Made by a program: the position numbers and the translations under genes
The notes under the pieces: model-generated
The model's database searches: none
Told to the model about the DNA's origin: nothing
Seen by the model: the letters and a program-made list of their open reading frames with translations, nothing else
Part shown: piece after piece, positions 47,308 through 55,255 of the stretch
Numbering within the stretch: the first letter of the stretch is position 1
How the letters are laid out: the number at the start of each line of letters is the position of its first letter
Source of the DNA: an uncultured Alistipes sp.
GTDB taxonomy: Bacteria > Bacteroidota > Bacteroidia > Bacteroidales > Rikenellaceae
DNA length: 64,000 bases
Reading direction: 5' to 3'
Assembly: GCA_900541585.1 (NCBI GenBank)
Contig: UQKD01000005.1
Coordinates: 99,756-163,755, forward strand

Positions 47308-49311
47308 CTATTTTGCCTTCTCCGGGCTGTCGGGAGCGCTGAAAAGCCCGAGCCGTCCGTCCGCGAAGGTCCGGACCGCTCCTTCCCCGAGCAGTTCGCG
47401 CACCGCTTCGGCCAGCCGCTCGGGCGGGCAGGCCAGTTCGGCGGCCAGTTGGCGCGGGTCGGCCGGCGACCGGGCGAGGCGCTCCAGGAGTTTTTCGCGC
47501 AGGGCGCTTTCGGGGCCGGGCGCATCGCCGGTCGCTCCGGGATTCGGGGTCCCGGAAGCTGTTCCGGCCTCGCGGGCGGCGGCTTTCGCGGCCCGTTTGC
47601 GGGCCAGGCAGACGTCGCAGACCCCGCACGGAGCAGGGTCCTCCTCGCCGAAATACCGCTCCAGTACGGCGCTGCGGCACTCCTGCTCGTTGGCGGCGTA
47701 GGCGATCATCTGCTCGAAGCGTTCGCGCATCAGCTCCTGCCGCCGCTTGTAGGTCTCGGGGGCGATGTAGAGGTCGGCACGCGGCAGGCGCTCCTCGTTC
47801 ATGAAGAGGATCGGCGAGCGGTTCGAGGGGATGTAGCGGATCACGCGCAACTGCCAGAGCCGTTTGAGCAGCTCCTTGACCCGTTGGACGGTGTAGCCGC
47901 TCCAGGTGGCCAGTTCGCCTTCGTCGATGGGCCGGAACTCGGTGAAGACGCCGTTGTAGAGCCGCAGCAGGGTGCGGATGAAATGGTCGAGTTCGTCGCG
48001 CTGCACGCGGAGTTTGTACAGTTCGTCGCGGCTGACGCAGAACATCACCCGCGCGGGGTTCTCCTGTGCGTCGGTGAGGGTCATGTAGCCGTTCTGCTGG
48101 AGCAGTTTCAGGGCACTCGCGACGGTCCCCGAATAGAGGCGCTCGCGGGCGCAGAAGTCGTGTATGTTGAACAGGAACGACGCTTCGCCCCCGTCGCCGA
48201 TGCCGATTTGCAGGTAGGAACAGACCCGTTCGTAGATGTCTTTGATCTTCTCCAGCGGAGGGAACTCCTGCTCGAAGCGCCGCGCGATGCGGTCGCTGTC
48301 GTCCGAGGCCACGAGCAGCAGGGCATAGGCCCGCTGTGAGTCGCGGCCTGCGCGGCCGGCCTCCTGATAGTAACTTTCGAGCGAGTCGCACATCGCGTAG
48401 TGGACCACGAACCGCACGTCCGCTTTGTCGATGCCCATGCCGAAGGCGTTGGTGGCCACCATCACGCGCGTCTTGCCCGAGAGCCACTCCTCCTGCCGCA
48501 GCGACCGCTCGGCATGCCCCAGTCCGCCGTGGTAGGCGGCGGCCGTCGTGCCCTCCTGGCGCAGAAAGTCGGCGATCTGCTCGGTTCCCTCCCGCGTGCG
48601 GACATAGACGATGCCCGTGCCGGGGACGTTGCGGACCAGCCGCAGCAGCTGCCCGTTCTTGTCGTCGGTGCGGCGGACGCTGTACGAGAGGTTGGGGCGC
48701 GCGAAACTGCTGCGCAGGATGTGCGGTTCGGCGAATTTCAGGTGGCGCATGATGTCGTCGGCCACCGGGCGCGTGGCCGAGGCGGTGAGCGCCAGCACGG
48801 GGACGCCGGGGAGCTTTTCGCGCAGCTCGGCGATGCGCAGGTACGAGGGCCGGAAGTCGTAGCCCCACTGCGAGATGCAGTGGGCCTCGTCAACGGCGAT
48901 CAGCGAGACGTTCATGCGCACGACGCGCAGGCGGAACGCCTCGGTCGCCAGCCGTTCGGGGGCCACGTAGAGGAATTTCACGTCGCCGTAGGCGCAGTTG
49001 TCCAGCGCGATGTCGATCTGCCGCGGCGAAAGGCCCGAATGGATCGCAACGGCAGGGACGGCCCGCGCCCGGAGCCGGTCGACCTGGTCCTTCATCAGGG
49101 CGATGAGCGGCGTGACGACGATGCACAGCCCCTCGCGGGCGAGCGTCGGAACCTGATACGTGAGCGACTTGCCGCCGCCCGTGGGCATCAGCGCCAGCGT
49201 GTCGCGGCCCTCCAGGACGGAACGGATGATCTCCAGCTGCACGGGACGGAACTCCGTGAAGCCCCAGTAGCGTTTCAGCGTGTCGTATATCCTGTCCGGT
49301 GCGGGTCTCAT
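47308..49311 (-). CDS. recQ: ATP-dependent DNA helicase RecQ family
   Basis: 667 aa from the ATG at 49311. Motif I LMPTGGGKSLTYQVP (residues 41-55), DEAH box in AVDEAHCISQWG, and HAGxG-type QEAGRAGRDSQ for motif VI. The RQC zinc site C-x17-C-x2-C-x2-C lies near residue 560 (APCGVCDVCLARK). After it comes a winged-helix-like end rather than a clear HRDC domain. It unwinds 3'-tailed DNA in recombination and fork repair. The promoter touches the start codon, so the mRNA may be leaderless. Confidence 0.93.
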   Translation of the reverse strand: MRPAPDRIYDTLKRYWGFTEFRPVQLEIIRSVLEGRDTLALMPTGGGKSLTYQVPTLAREGLCIVVTPLIALMKDQVDRLRARAVPAVAIHSGLSPRQIDIALDNCAYGDVKFLYVAPERLATEAFRLRVVRMNVSLIAVDEAHCISQWGYDFRPSYLRIAELREKLPGVPVLALTASATRPVADDIMRHLKFAEPHILRSSFARPNLSYSVRRTDDKNGQLLRLVRNVPGTGIVYVRTREGTEQIADFLRQEGTTAAAYHGGLGHAERSLRQEEWLSGKTRVMVATNAFGMGIDKADVRFVVHYAMCDSLESYYQEAGRAGRDSQRAYALLLVASDDSDRIARRFEQEFPPLEKIKDIYERVCSYLQIGIGDGGEASFLFNIHDFCARERLYSGTVASALKLLQQNGYMTLTDAQENPARVMFCVSRDELYKLRVQRDELDHFIRTLLRLYNGVFTEFRPIDEGELATWSGYTVQRVKELLKRLWQLRVIRYIPSNRSPILFMNEERLPRADLYIAPETYKRRQELMRERFEQMIAYAANEQECRSAVLERYFGEEDPAPCGVCDVCLARKRAAKAAAREAGTASGTPNPGATGDAPGPESALREKLLERLARSPADPRQLAAELACPPERLAEAVRELLGEGAVRTFADGRLGLFSAPDSPEKAK

Positions 49312-49315
49312 GACA

Positions 49316-49347
49316 CAAAGGTATAAAAAAGAAGGGACGGAAGCAAA
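49316..49347 (-). promoter_or_regulatory. recQ promoter directly at the start codon
   Basis: Minus strand TTTG (49347-49344), 20 nt, TACCTTTG (49323-49316), perfect consensus. Only four bases separate it from the ATG at 49311. Confidence 0.7.
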
Positions 49348-49463
49348 ACCCGGTTGCATGCGGTCCGGCAAAACGTCCCGACCTCCTGAAAGTGCCGTTA
49401 CGGCTCCAAAACCGGATTGCGGGCCGTTTTATAAAAAAATTAGGCGGTTTGGGGAATTTTTTA

Positions 49464-49471
49464 TACTTTTG
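49464..49471 (+). promoter_or_regulatory. Probable -7 element of the metal-handling cassette
   Basis: TACTTTTG fits TAnnTTTG, 23 bp before the small ORF at 49495; the -33 element is weak. Confidence 0.45.
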
Positions 49472-49494
49472 CACATTATCAGAACGTTCGACCG

Positions 49495-49581
49495 ATGAAG
49501 ATACGCGAAGAATACAAAGTCCGGCAGGATGCCGAGCGGTGGATCGCGAGCCTGGCCGAATGCGGAATCGTGGAAAAGTGA
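49495..49581 (+). CDS. Short ORF (28 aa) coupled to the HYC_CC_PP-type gene
   Basis: ATG at 49495, stop overlapping the next ATG as TGATG (49579-49583). It encodes a charged peptide, MKIREEYKVRQDAERWIASL then 8 more residues. The start MKIREEYKVR resembles the opening of small PqqD-like proteins, but it is too short for that family. It could be a leader peptide that couples translation to the downstream gene, or a truncated remnant. Confidence 0.45.
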   Translation: MKIREEYKVRQDAERWIASLAECGIVEK

Positions 49582-50006
49582 TGAAATTGAAAAGGTCCAT
49601 ATCGCTGCTGCTGCTCGCCGTCTATCTTTTTGCGACGGCGGGGACGGCTTTGGCATCGCTGACGTGCAAGTGCGTGGCGATGAAGGCCCGCACGGAACAC
49701 GCGTGCTGCAGCCATTGCCACCATGTGGCGGACCTTCCGGCCGCGGCCGGCGGCGAGATGCGCGCACCCTGCTGCGGCAAGCACCATTCGACCGAAATCG
49801 AACTCTACGTATCCTCCTCCTCCGACAGCAACGAGCGGTATACCCGCTGCATCGTCCTCGACCTGCCGCCAGCACTCGCCGCAGAGTGCCCGTGCCCCGC
49901 GCATGTTCCTTTTCTGCGCGAAAAGGTCGCCGAGAGGCGGACGCCTTTCGTCCGGGAAGCCTGCATACTCTCCGTCGGCTTCCGCGCCCCTCCCGTATTG
50001 GTTTAA
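49581..50006 (+). CDS. Cys/His-rich exported protein (HYC_CC_PP type)
   Basis: 141 aa. N-terminal signal peptide (SLLLLAVYLFATAGTALA), then clustered metal-ligand residues: CKC, ACCSHCHH, PCCGKHH; a later LPPAL gives the PP element. These features recall the HYC_CC_PP family that accompanies TonB receptors for metals in Bacteroidota. Presumably binds a soft metal such as copper in the periplasm. It is followed 66 bp later by the receptor gene. Confidence 0.7.
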   Translation: MKLKRSISLLLLAVYLFATAGTALASLTCKCVAMKARTEHACCSHCHHVADLPAAAGGEMRAPCCGKHHSTEIELYVSSSSDSNERYTRCIVLDLPPALAAECPCPAHVPFLREKVAERRTPFVREACILSVGFRAPPVLV

Positions 50007-50072
50007 GACTCCTTCGGGACCGCTGCCGTGTGCGCCGGTCCGCAATCAGTTTTAACCAATAACGGAATTTTC

Positions 50073-52439
50073 ATGAAATTTTTCAAAATCACTGCATTTT
50101 CATTTTTCGCCCTCGCCGTGTGCGGTTCGCTCCGTGCGCAGGATTTGCGGGGTGTGGTCCGCGACGCCGATAATCAACCGCTCATCGGCGCCTCGGTCTA
50201 CTGGGCCGGTACGACCATCGGGGCCAGCACCGACGCCCAGGGTGCGTTCCTCCTGCACCGCGTAAAGGGCTACGACCGCCTCGTGGCTTCGTATCTGGGC
50301 TTCGTCAACGACACGCTGGACGTGAAAAGCGGCGTCGACAAGGTCGCCTTCGCGCTCCGTTCGGAGGGCGTGGCGCTGGAAGGCGTCGTCGTCGAGGGCA
50401 ATTTAAGCGGCAACTTCGTCAAGCGCGACGGCATCGTCAAGGGCGAGATGATCTCCTTTGCGGGGCTTTGCAAGATGGCCTGCTGCAACCTGGCCGAGTC
50501 GTTCGAGAACTCGGCTTCGGTGACCGTCGGTTACAGCGACGCCATTTCGGGCGCCCGGCAGATCAAGATGCTGGGGCTGGCCGGAACCTATACGCAGATT
50601 CTCGACGAGAACCGCCCGATCATGCGCGGCCTGAGCGCTCCCTACGGATTGAGTTACACGCCCGGCATGTGGCTCAACTCGATCCAGGTGTCGAAGGGCG
50701 TGGCTTCGGTCACGGCGGGCCACGAGGCCATTACGGGACAGATCAACCTCGAACACCGCAAGCCGACGGACGACGAGCGGCTGTTCGTGAACCTCTACCT
50801 CGACGACGAACTGCGTCCCGAGGCCAACATTTCGACGGCCTTTCCCGTGACGAAGGACAAGAAACTGTCGAGCGTCATCCTGCTCCACGGTTCGATGGAC
50901 ACCGACGCACGGAAGATGGACCACAACCACGACGGATTCCGCGACCTGCCGAAAGCCGACCAGATCAACGTGGCCAACAAGTGGCTCTATGCCGCCGACA
51001 ACGGCGCGCAGATCCGCTGGGGCTGGAAGTTCGTGCAGGAGAACCGTCTGGGCGGTATGCTCGACTACAAGGATACGAAGGCCATGCGCGAGGACATGGA
51101 GAAGAACTGGGACTGGCGGGCCGGCGACAAGAAAATGCCGCTCTACGGTTCGCACATCCGCAACCGCAACGCCAACGGTTATTTTAAAGTGGGTATGCCG
51201 GTCGGTCCGGCGGTCTACGACCCCGACGAACAGGACGAGATGCGTTCGAACCTGGCGTTCGTCGCCGACTTCGACCACTTCAGCGAAGACGCCTACTTCG
51301 GGCTGAACGACTATACGGGCAACCAGAACTCGCTGGCGCTGAATCTGATGTACAACCACTATTTCACCTACCGTTCGTCGCTCATCGTCGGCGTGCAGGG
51401 GCATCTGGACTACTACCGCGAGAAGCTCCTCAATCCCACGCCGTGGATCGCCGCCAACAGCGTCCGCGACTACGATTTCGACCGCAACGAGCGCGAGGCG
51501 GGAGCCTATGCCGAGTATACCTACGCCATCAAGGACAAGTTTTCGGTCGTGGCCGGACTTCGCGGCGACTACAATCACTATTACGACCGCTTCTTCCTCA
51601 CGCCCCGCGGCCACCTGAAATGGAACATCACCCCCTCGACGACGCTCCGCGGCTCGGCGGGCCTGGGTTACCGTTCGACGAACGTCATTACGGACAACAT
51701 CGGCGTCCTGGCCACGGGCCGGGCGATCACGTTCCTCGACAATGAGTCCGGGAAGTTCGATTTCCGGAAATTCGACCGCATGGAGAAGGCGCTCACCGTC
51801 GGCGGAAGCCTCACGCAGACCTTCGGGCTGGTGAACCCGGGCGATGCGACGCTGAGCTTCGACTATTTCCGCACGCAGTTCTACAACTCGGTCGTGGCCG
51901 ATCAGGAGATGTATGCCGACCGGATCGTTTTCTACGATACCGACGGCCGTTCGTACACCGACACCTACCAGATCGACTTCTCGTGGTCGCCGGTCGAGCG
52001 TCTCGACATCTTCGCCACGTTCCGGTACACGGACAGCGAGATGACGATCCGGCGCGCCGACGGCGGTACGGCCCGCGTGGAACGTCCGCTGGTGAGCGAG
52101 TACAAGACGCTGCTCAACATTCAGTACGCCACGAAGTTCCGCCGATGGGTGTTCGACGCCACGGCGCAGCTCAACGGTCCGGCACGCATCCCGACGCAGA
52201 CGGGCAACCTCGACGACAGCTACTATTCGCCCCGTTATCCGATGTTCTTCGCGCAGGTGAGCCGCAAGGTGGGCAAGTTCGACATTTACGCCGGGTGCGA
52301 GAATATCGCCGACTACCGCCAGAAGGACCCGATCCTCAATGCGCAGGACCCCTACGACTACAAGTTCAACTCGATGAACGTCTGGGGACCGCTCATGGGC
52401 CGCAAGTTCTATGTCGGTCTACGGTTTAATCTCTATTAG
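50073..52439 (+). CDS. TonB-dependent receptor, metal-linked type
   Basis: 788 aa. Signal peptide (FSFFALAVCGSLRAQ), then a carboxypeptidase-regulatory-like domain (22-110; LRGVVRDADNQPLIGASVYW), plug from about 115 (GVALEGVVVEG) to 240, and barrel to the terminal tyrosine. The plug carries GLCKMACCNLAESFENSASV, with a C-x3-C-C group that could bind a metal, a feature of a Bacteroidota receptor subtype found beside HMA proteins. It lies between the Cys/His-rich protein and the HMA protein. Copper or another soft metal is inferred; no substrate is proven. Confidence 0.88.
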   Translation: MKFFKITAFSFFALAVCGSLRAQDLRGVVRDADNQPLIGASVYWAGTTIGASTDAQGAFLLHRVKGYDRLVASYLGFVNDTLDVKSGVDKVAFALRSEGVALEGVVVEGNLSGNFVKRDGIVKGEMISFAGLCKMACCNLAESFENSASVTVGYSDAISGARQIKMLGLAGTYTQILDENRPIMRGLSAPYGLSYTPGMWLNSIQVSKGVASVTAGHEAITGQINLEHRKPTDDERLFVNLYLDDELRPEANISTAFPVTKDKKLSSVILLHGSMDTDARKMDHNHDGFRDLPKADQINVANKWLYAADNGAQIRWGWKFVQENRLGGMLDYKDTKAMREDMEKNWDWRAGDKKMPLYGSHIRNRNANGYFKVGMPVGPAVYDPDEQDEMRSNLAFVADFDHFSEDAYFGLNDYTGNQNSLALNLMYNHYFTYRSSLIVGVQGHLDYYREKLLNPTPWIAANSVRDYDFDRNEREAGAYAEYTYAIKDKFSVVAGLRGDYNHYYDRFFLTPRGHLKWNITPSTTLRGSAGLGYRSTNVITDNIGVLATGRAITFLDNESGKFDFRKFDRMEKALTVGGSLTQTFGLVNPGDATLSFDYFRTQFYNSVVADQEMYADRIVFYDTDGRSYTDTYQIDFSWSPVERLDIFATFRYTDSEMTIRRADGGTARVERPLVSEYKTLLNIQYATKFRRWVFDATAQLNGPARIPTQTGNLDDSYYSPRYPMFFAQVSRKVGKFDIYAGCENIADYRQKDPILNAQDPYDYKFNSMNVWGPLMGRKFYVGLRFNLY

Positions 52440-52474
52440 GACTGTTTTGAAGACCGATATGGAACAGTGCAGCC

Positions 52475-52511
52475 AATCCCTCCGAACCTCCCTTTTCAAA
52501 GGGAGGCTTGG
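52475..52511. repeat. Degenerate intergenic hairpin element
   Basis: AATCCCTCCGAA followed by hairpin CCTCCCTTTTCAAAGGGAGG and CTTGG, between the receptor and HMA genes. Confidence 0.6.
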
Positions 52512-52554
52512 AAACAGGATAATGAAATTTTCGAAACCTTAAAATAACAGCAAG

Positions 52555-52869
52555 ATGAAAAAGATTTTGATGATTTGCCTGGCTCTGGTGATGGGCCTCG
52601 GCATGTGCGTTGCGGCCGGCAAACCGGCACAGAAAAAAGAGGTGACGACGGTATTCGTTACGGACATCGACTGCGAACACTGCGTGAAGAAGATCATGAA
52701 CAACGTTCCGTCGCTCGGCAAGGGCATCAAGGACGTGAAGGTGGATCTTCCGAAGAAGGAGGTCACCGTGATTTACGACGGTTCGAAGAACAGCGACGAG
52801 AACATCGTCAAGGGTTTCGCCACGATCAAGGTGAAGGCCGAACCCAAAAAGGCCCCTGCGAAGAAGTAG
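52555..52869 (+). CDS. Periplasmic heavy-metal-associated (HMA) domain protein
   Basis: 104 aa: signal peptide (ICLALVMGLGMCVAAG), then one HMA fold at about 30-95 with the metal-binding DIDCEHCVKKIMN (C-x2-C at residues 40 and 43), and a lysine/alanine tail. HMA domains carry Cu(I) or similar ions. It completes a three-gene metal-handling set, ending in a strong terminator. Confidence 0.88.
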   Translation: MKKILMICLALVMGLGMCVAAGKPAQKKEVTTVFVTDIDCEHCVKKIMNNVPSLGKGIKDVKVDLPKKEVTVIYDGSKNSDENIVKGFATIKVKAEPKKAPAKK

Positions 52870-52892
52870 CTTCGGCGGGTTTGTTATCGGAA

Positions 52893-52926
52893 ACGGGGAG
52901 ACCTCATCGGGAGGTCTCCCCGTTTT
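52893..52926. terminator. Terminator between HMA gene and convergent membrane-protein gene
   Basis: ACGGGGAGACCTC pairs perfectly with GAGGTCTCCCCGT, followed by T on the plus strand. Confidence 0.9.
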
Positions 52927-53334
52927 TCAGTTCCGGGAGGAGGCGATGCGGCGGCGGATCATCAGGTCGGCAAGGAGCAGCACGAGAAAGGCCAGCGCGA
53001 TGCAGACGCACATTGCGACCAGCGATTTGTCCTCCTCCGGCAGCGCGAGGCGCGGCAGTTCGATGTGCGGCAGTCCGATGTGCGGCAGTTCGGGGCGGGG
53101 AAGGGCGAAGTCGGGGATTCGCAGCCTGAAATCCGGCCACAGCGCCGTCACACACGCGGAGATCAGCGCCGTGAAGCAGCCGACGCCCCCGGCCGTCAGC
53201 AGCCACGTTTCGCGCCGTTCGCGCCGTGCGGCCTCGCGTCGCATCCGTTCCATCAGCCGCGGGGTGAAGCCTGCGGGCAGTTCCGGGGCCGGGACCTGCC
53301 GGACCGCGCGGCGTATCGCATCACTCTTTTCCAT
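52927..53334 (-). CDS. Two-TM membrane protein with xLPxx repeats, probable anti-sigma partner
   Basis: 135 aa. The basic N-terminus (about 1-43) is cytoplasmic, followed by a transmembrane segment at about 44-66 (WLLTAGGVGCFTALISACV), a short exposed loop, and a second segment at about 105-125 (LVAMCVCIALAFLVLLLADLM). The loop holds six tandem pentapeptides of the form x-[IL]-P-x-x (RIPDF, ALPRP, ELPHI, GLPHI, ELPRL, ALPEE). Its ATG lies inside the sigma gene (14-nt overlap), the usual arrangement for sigma and anti-sigma. No known anti-sigma domain is recognised, so the role is inferred from position. Confidence 0.7.
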   Translation of the reverse strand: MEKSDAIRRAVRQVPAPELPAGFTPRLMERMRREAARRERRETWLLTAGGVGCFTALISACVTALWPDFRLRIPDFALPRPELPHIGLPHIELPRLALPEEDKSLVAMCVCIALAFLVLLLADLMIRRRIASSRN

Positions 53335-53881
53335 TCATCTCGTCGTTTACCAGTACATATAGTTTTTTCCGGATCCGGTGGAGCCGCACCTTGACGTTGC
53401 CTTCCGAGAGTTCCGTGATCGCAGCGCACTCGCCGACGGAGCGGTCCTCGTAGTAAAACAGCGTCACCAGCGCCCGTTCCTCGGGGTCGAGCCGTTCGAC
53501 GGCGCGGTTCAGTGCGTCGAGGCGCTCCTGCTTTTCGGCCCACTCCTCCAGCCGGTCGGCCTCGCTGTCGGGCAGGGCCGCCAGCCGCCGTTCATCCATG
53601 CCGCAATACTTCGGACGCGTGCGCCGCGCGTGCGATACGGCCGTGTTGTAGGCGATGCGGTAGAGCCACGTCGAAAAACTGCTCCGCCCGCCGAACCGGT
53701 CCAGCCTGGAGAACGCCTTGAGAAAAATATCCTGTGTCAACTCTTCGGCGTCCTCCGTGCATCCGGCGATCCGCGCCGCCAGCGTGTAAACCGCCCTTCC
53801 GTAGCGGTCGGTCAGCCGGGCGCAGAGTTCGGTTTCTCCGCCCGCGATTCGCCGGATCAGTTCCTGTTCTTCCGTTTGCAT
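53321..53881 (-). CDS. RpoE-like ECF sigma factor
   Basis: 186 aa from the ATG at 53881. Region 2 at about 25-95 (RYGRAVYTLAARIAGCTEDA, LTQDIFLKAFSRLDRF, STWLYRIAYNTAVSHAR) and region 4 at about 125-180 (LDPEERALVTLFYYEDRSVG, LSEGNVKVRLHRIRKKL). An acidic linker LPDSEADRLEEW lies between. Probably autoregulated: a TGTAAC-N16-CGTCTAAC promoter ends 10 bp before the ATG, and an identical one drives the divergent gene at 54024. Confidence 0.92.
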   Translation of the reverse strand: MQTEEQELIRRIAGGETELCARLTDRYGRAVYTLAARIAGCTEDAEELTQDIFLKAFSRLDRFGGRSSFSTWLYRIAYNTAVSHARRTRPKYCGMDERRLAALPDSEADRLEEWAEKQERLDALNRAVERLDPEERALVTLFYYEDRSVGECAAITELSEGNVKVRLHRIRKKLYVLVNDEMNGKE

Positions 53882-53890
53882 GGTTATCCC

Positions 53891-53920
53891 GTTAGACGCG
53901 CCGCGGCGGAAAAGGTTACA
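53891..53920 (-). promoter_or_regulatory. ECF-type promoter of the sigma gene (autoregulation)
   Basis: On the minus strand TGTAAC (53920-53915), 16 nt, CGTCTAAC (53898-53891). The spacing is typical for ECF sigma promoters. Mirrored by the promoter at 53945-53974. Confidence 0.7.
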
Positions 53921-53944
53921 CGCGGGCCGTGTTTTTTCGTCGTC

Positions 53945-53974
53945 TGTAACCTTTTTGCACATTCGGCGTCTAAC
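53945..53974 (+). promoter_or_regulatory. ECF-type promoter of the divergent membrane-protein gene
   Basis: TGTAACCTTTT starts at 53945; TGTAAC, 16 nt, CGTCTAAC (53967-53974). The sequence elements and spacing are the same as for the opposite promoter. Confidence 0.7.
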
Positions 53975-54023
53975 AGGGCAAAGATCGCAAAAAAGAATCG
54001 GAAACCTTTTAATTTTACAGATT

Positions 54024-54431
54024 ATGGATTTTATCATTATCCCGCTGGTGACGGCAATCGTCACGCTGGGAATTTACAAGTTCTTCGAACTGCTGATCTG
54101 TCGCCGTGAGCGGCGCGAGATTATCGGGAAACTCGAACCCGGATCGCTGATCGATTACCTGAAACTGGTGCCGATGGGGCTGCGGACAGGCACTACGATG
54201 CGGATTGCGCCCGAAACTGCTCCGGGTATTCCGGCCGGGGCATTGAAAATCGGCAGCTTGCTGCTGGGGCTGGGCGCCGGACTGCTTTTCGGTTTTATGC
54301 TGACGCGTGTGACCGAAATCCAGTCTTATGAAACGCGCAGCATCGTCTACGGCGGTTCGGTGCTCGCCTTCGGCGGCCTCGGACTGATCGTCTCGTTCAT
54401 CGCGGAGCGCATCCTCTCCCGCCGGAAGTAG
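54024..54431 (+). CDS. Small membrane protein (DUF6249-like), probable target of the ECF sigma
   Basis: 135 aa: an N-terminal transmembrane segment (FIIIPLVTAIVTLGIYKFFELL), then RRERREIIGKLEPG, and two further hydrophobic segments (LKIGSLLLGLGAGLLFGFML; GGSVLAFGGLGLIVSFIAE). Layout resembles DUF6249 proteins, which follow ECF sigma genes in Bacteroidota; family membership is only probable. The start at 54024 follows the ECF-type promoter by 49 bp. Likely made together with the sigma factor in response to an envelope signal. Confidence 0.75.
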   Translation: MDFIIIPLVTAIVTLGIYKFFELLICRRERREIIGKLEPGSLIDYLKLVPMGLRTGTTMRIAPETAPGIPAGALKIGSLLLGLGAGLLFGFMLTRVTEIQSYETRSIVYGGSVLAFGGLGLIVSFIAERILSRRK

Positions 54432-54451
54432 GGCGGGCAGCCCGCTGCGAA

Positions 54452-54484
54452 AAAGAGCGTCCCTTGAGGGGCGCTCTTTGTTTT
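54452..54484 (+). terminator. Terminator after the DUF6249-like gene
   Basis: AAAGAGCG...CGCTCTTT stem around TCCCTTGAGGGG, followed by GTTTT; also lies beyond the convergent MBL-fold gene. Confidence 0.8.
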
Positions 54485-54499
54485 ACAGGGGCGGGTCCG

Positions 54500-55255
54500 C
54501 TATTCCATCGGCCGGACGCGGACCTCCGTCACTCCGTCCAGTTCGCGCACCAGACGGTCGATGTCGGTCTTTTCATCCACTTCGCCGTAGTGGTAGGGGT
54601 AGAAGATCGCCGGTTTCAGCGCTTTCACCGCTTCGACGGCCTGGTCGACGGTCATCGTATAGGGCTGGTTCACGGGCAGAAAGGCGATGTCGATATTCCG
54701 CAGTGCCTTCAGTTCGGGGGTGGGTTCCGTGTCGCCTGCGATGTAGATGCGTGTGCCGCCGATGGTCAGCACATAGCCGCAGTCCTCGCGCTCCCGGGGG
54801 TGGAATTGCAGATGGCCCGGCGTGGTGTTATAGGCCGCGACGGCCTCGACCTTCACATAGTCGCGCGGCGTGGCGACGCTGCCCGGACGCATCGTGTAGC
54901 AGTTCATCTCGAAAGCCTCGGCCGAGGTTCGGTCGCAGAGGATCTCGGTGTCGGCGGCGAGCAGTTTCTCGACGGCCGCCACGTCGAGGTGGTCGTAGTG
55001 CGAGTGGGTGATCAGCACGACATCGGCCTTCGGCAGCGCGCCGTAGTCGGCGTTGGCACTCACGGGGTCAATGTAGATGTATTTGCCGCCCACGGCGATC
55101 GAGAGCGAGGCGTGCTTGAAAAAGGTGATCGTGAATTCGGTCCCGTCGCGGGCGGTGAGCCGGTCGGCGGGATATTCGGGGGCCTTTGCGCGGCCGCAGC
55201 CGAAGATGGAAAGCAGTGACATAAGAATAAGTACGGTTGGTTTGTGTCTTTTCAT
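54500..55255 (-). CDS. MBL-fold metal-dependent hydrolase lipoprotein (UlaG-like)
   Basis: 251 aa with lipoprotein signal LMSLLSIFGCGRA. Metallo-beta-lactamase fold: LITHSHYDHLD gives H-x-H-x-D-H, YIAGDTE gives the next metal-site aspartate, and FYPYHYGE near 220 the last histidine. Resembles UlaG-like / UPF0173 hydrolases. Periplasmic or outer-membrane location; substrate unknown. It overlaps the preceding DUF6250 gene by ATGA. Confidence 0.87.
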   Translation of the reverse strand: MKRHKPTVLILMSLLSIFGCGRAKAPEYPADRLTARDGTEFTITFFKHASLSIAVGGKYIYIDPVSANADYGALPKADVVLITHSHYDHLDVAAVEKLLAADTEILCDRTSAEAFEMNCYTMRPGSVATPRDYVKVEAVAAYNTTPGHLQFHPREREDCGYVLTIGGTRIYIAGDTEPTPELKALRNIDIAFLPVNQPYTMTVDQAVEAVKALKPAIFYPYHYGEVDEKTDIDRLVRELDGVTEVRVRPME

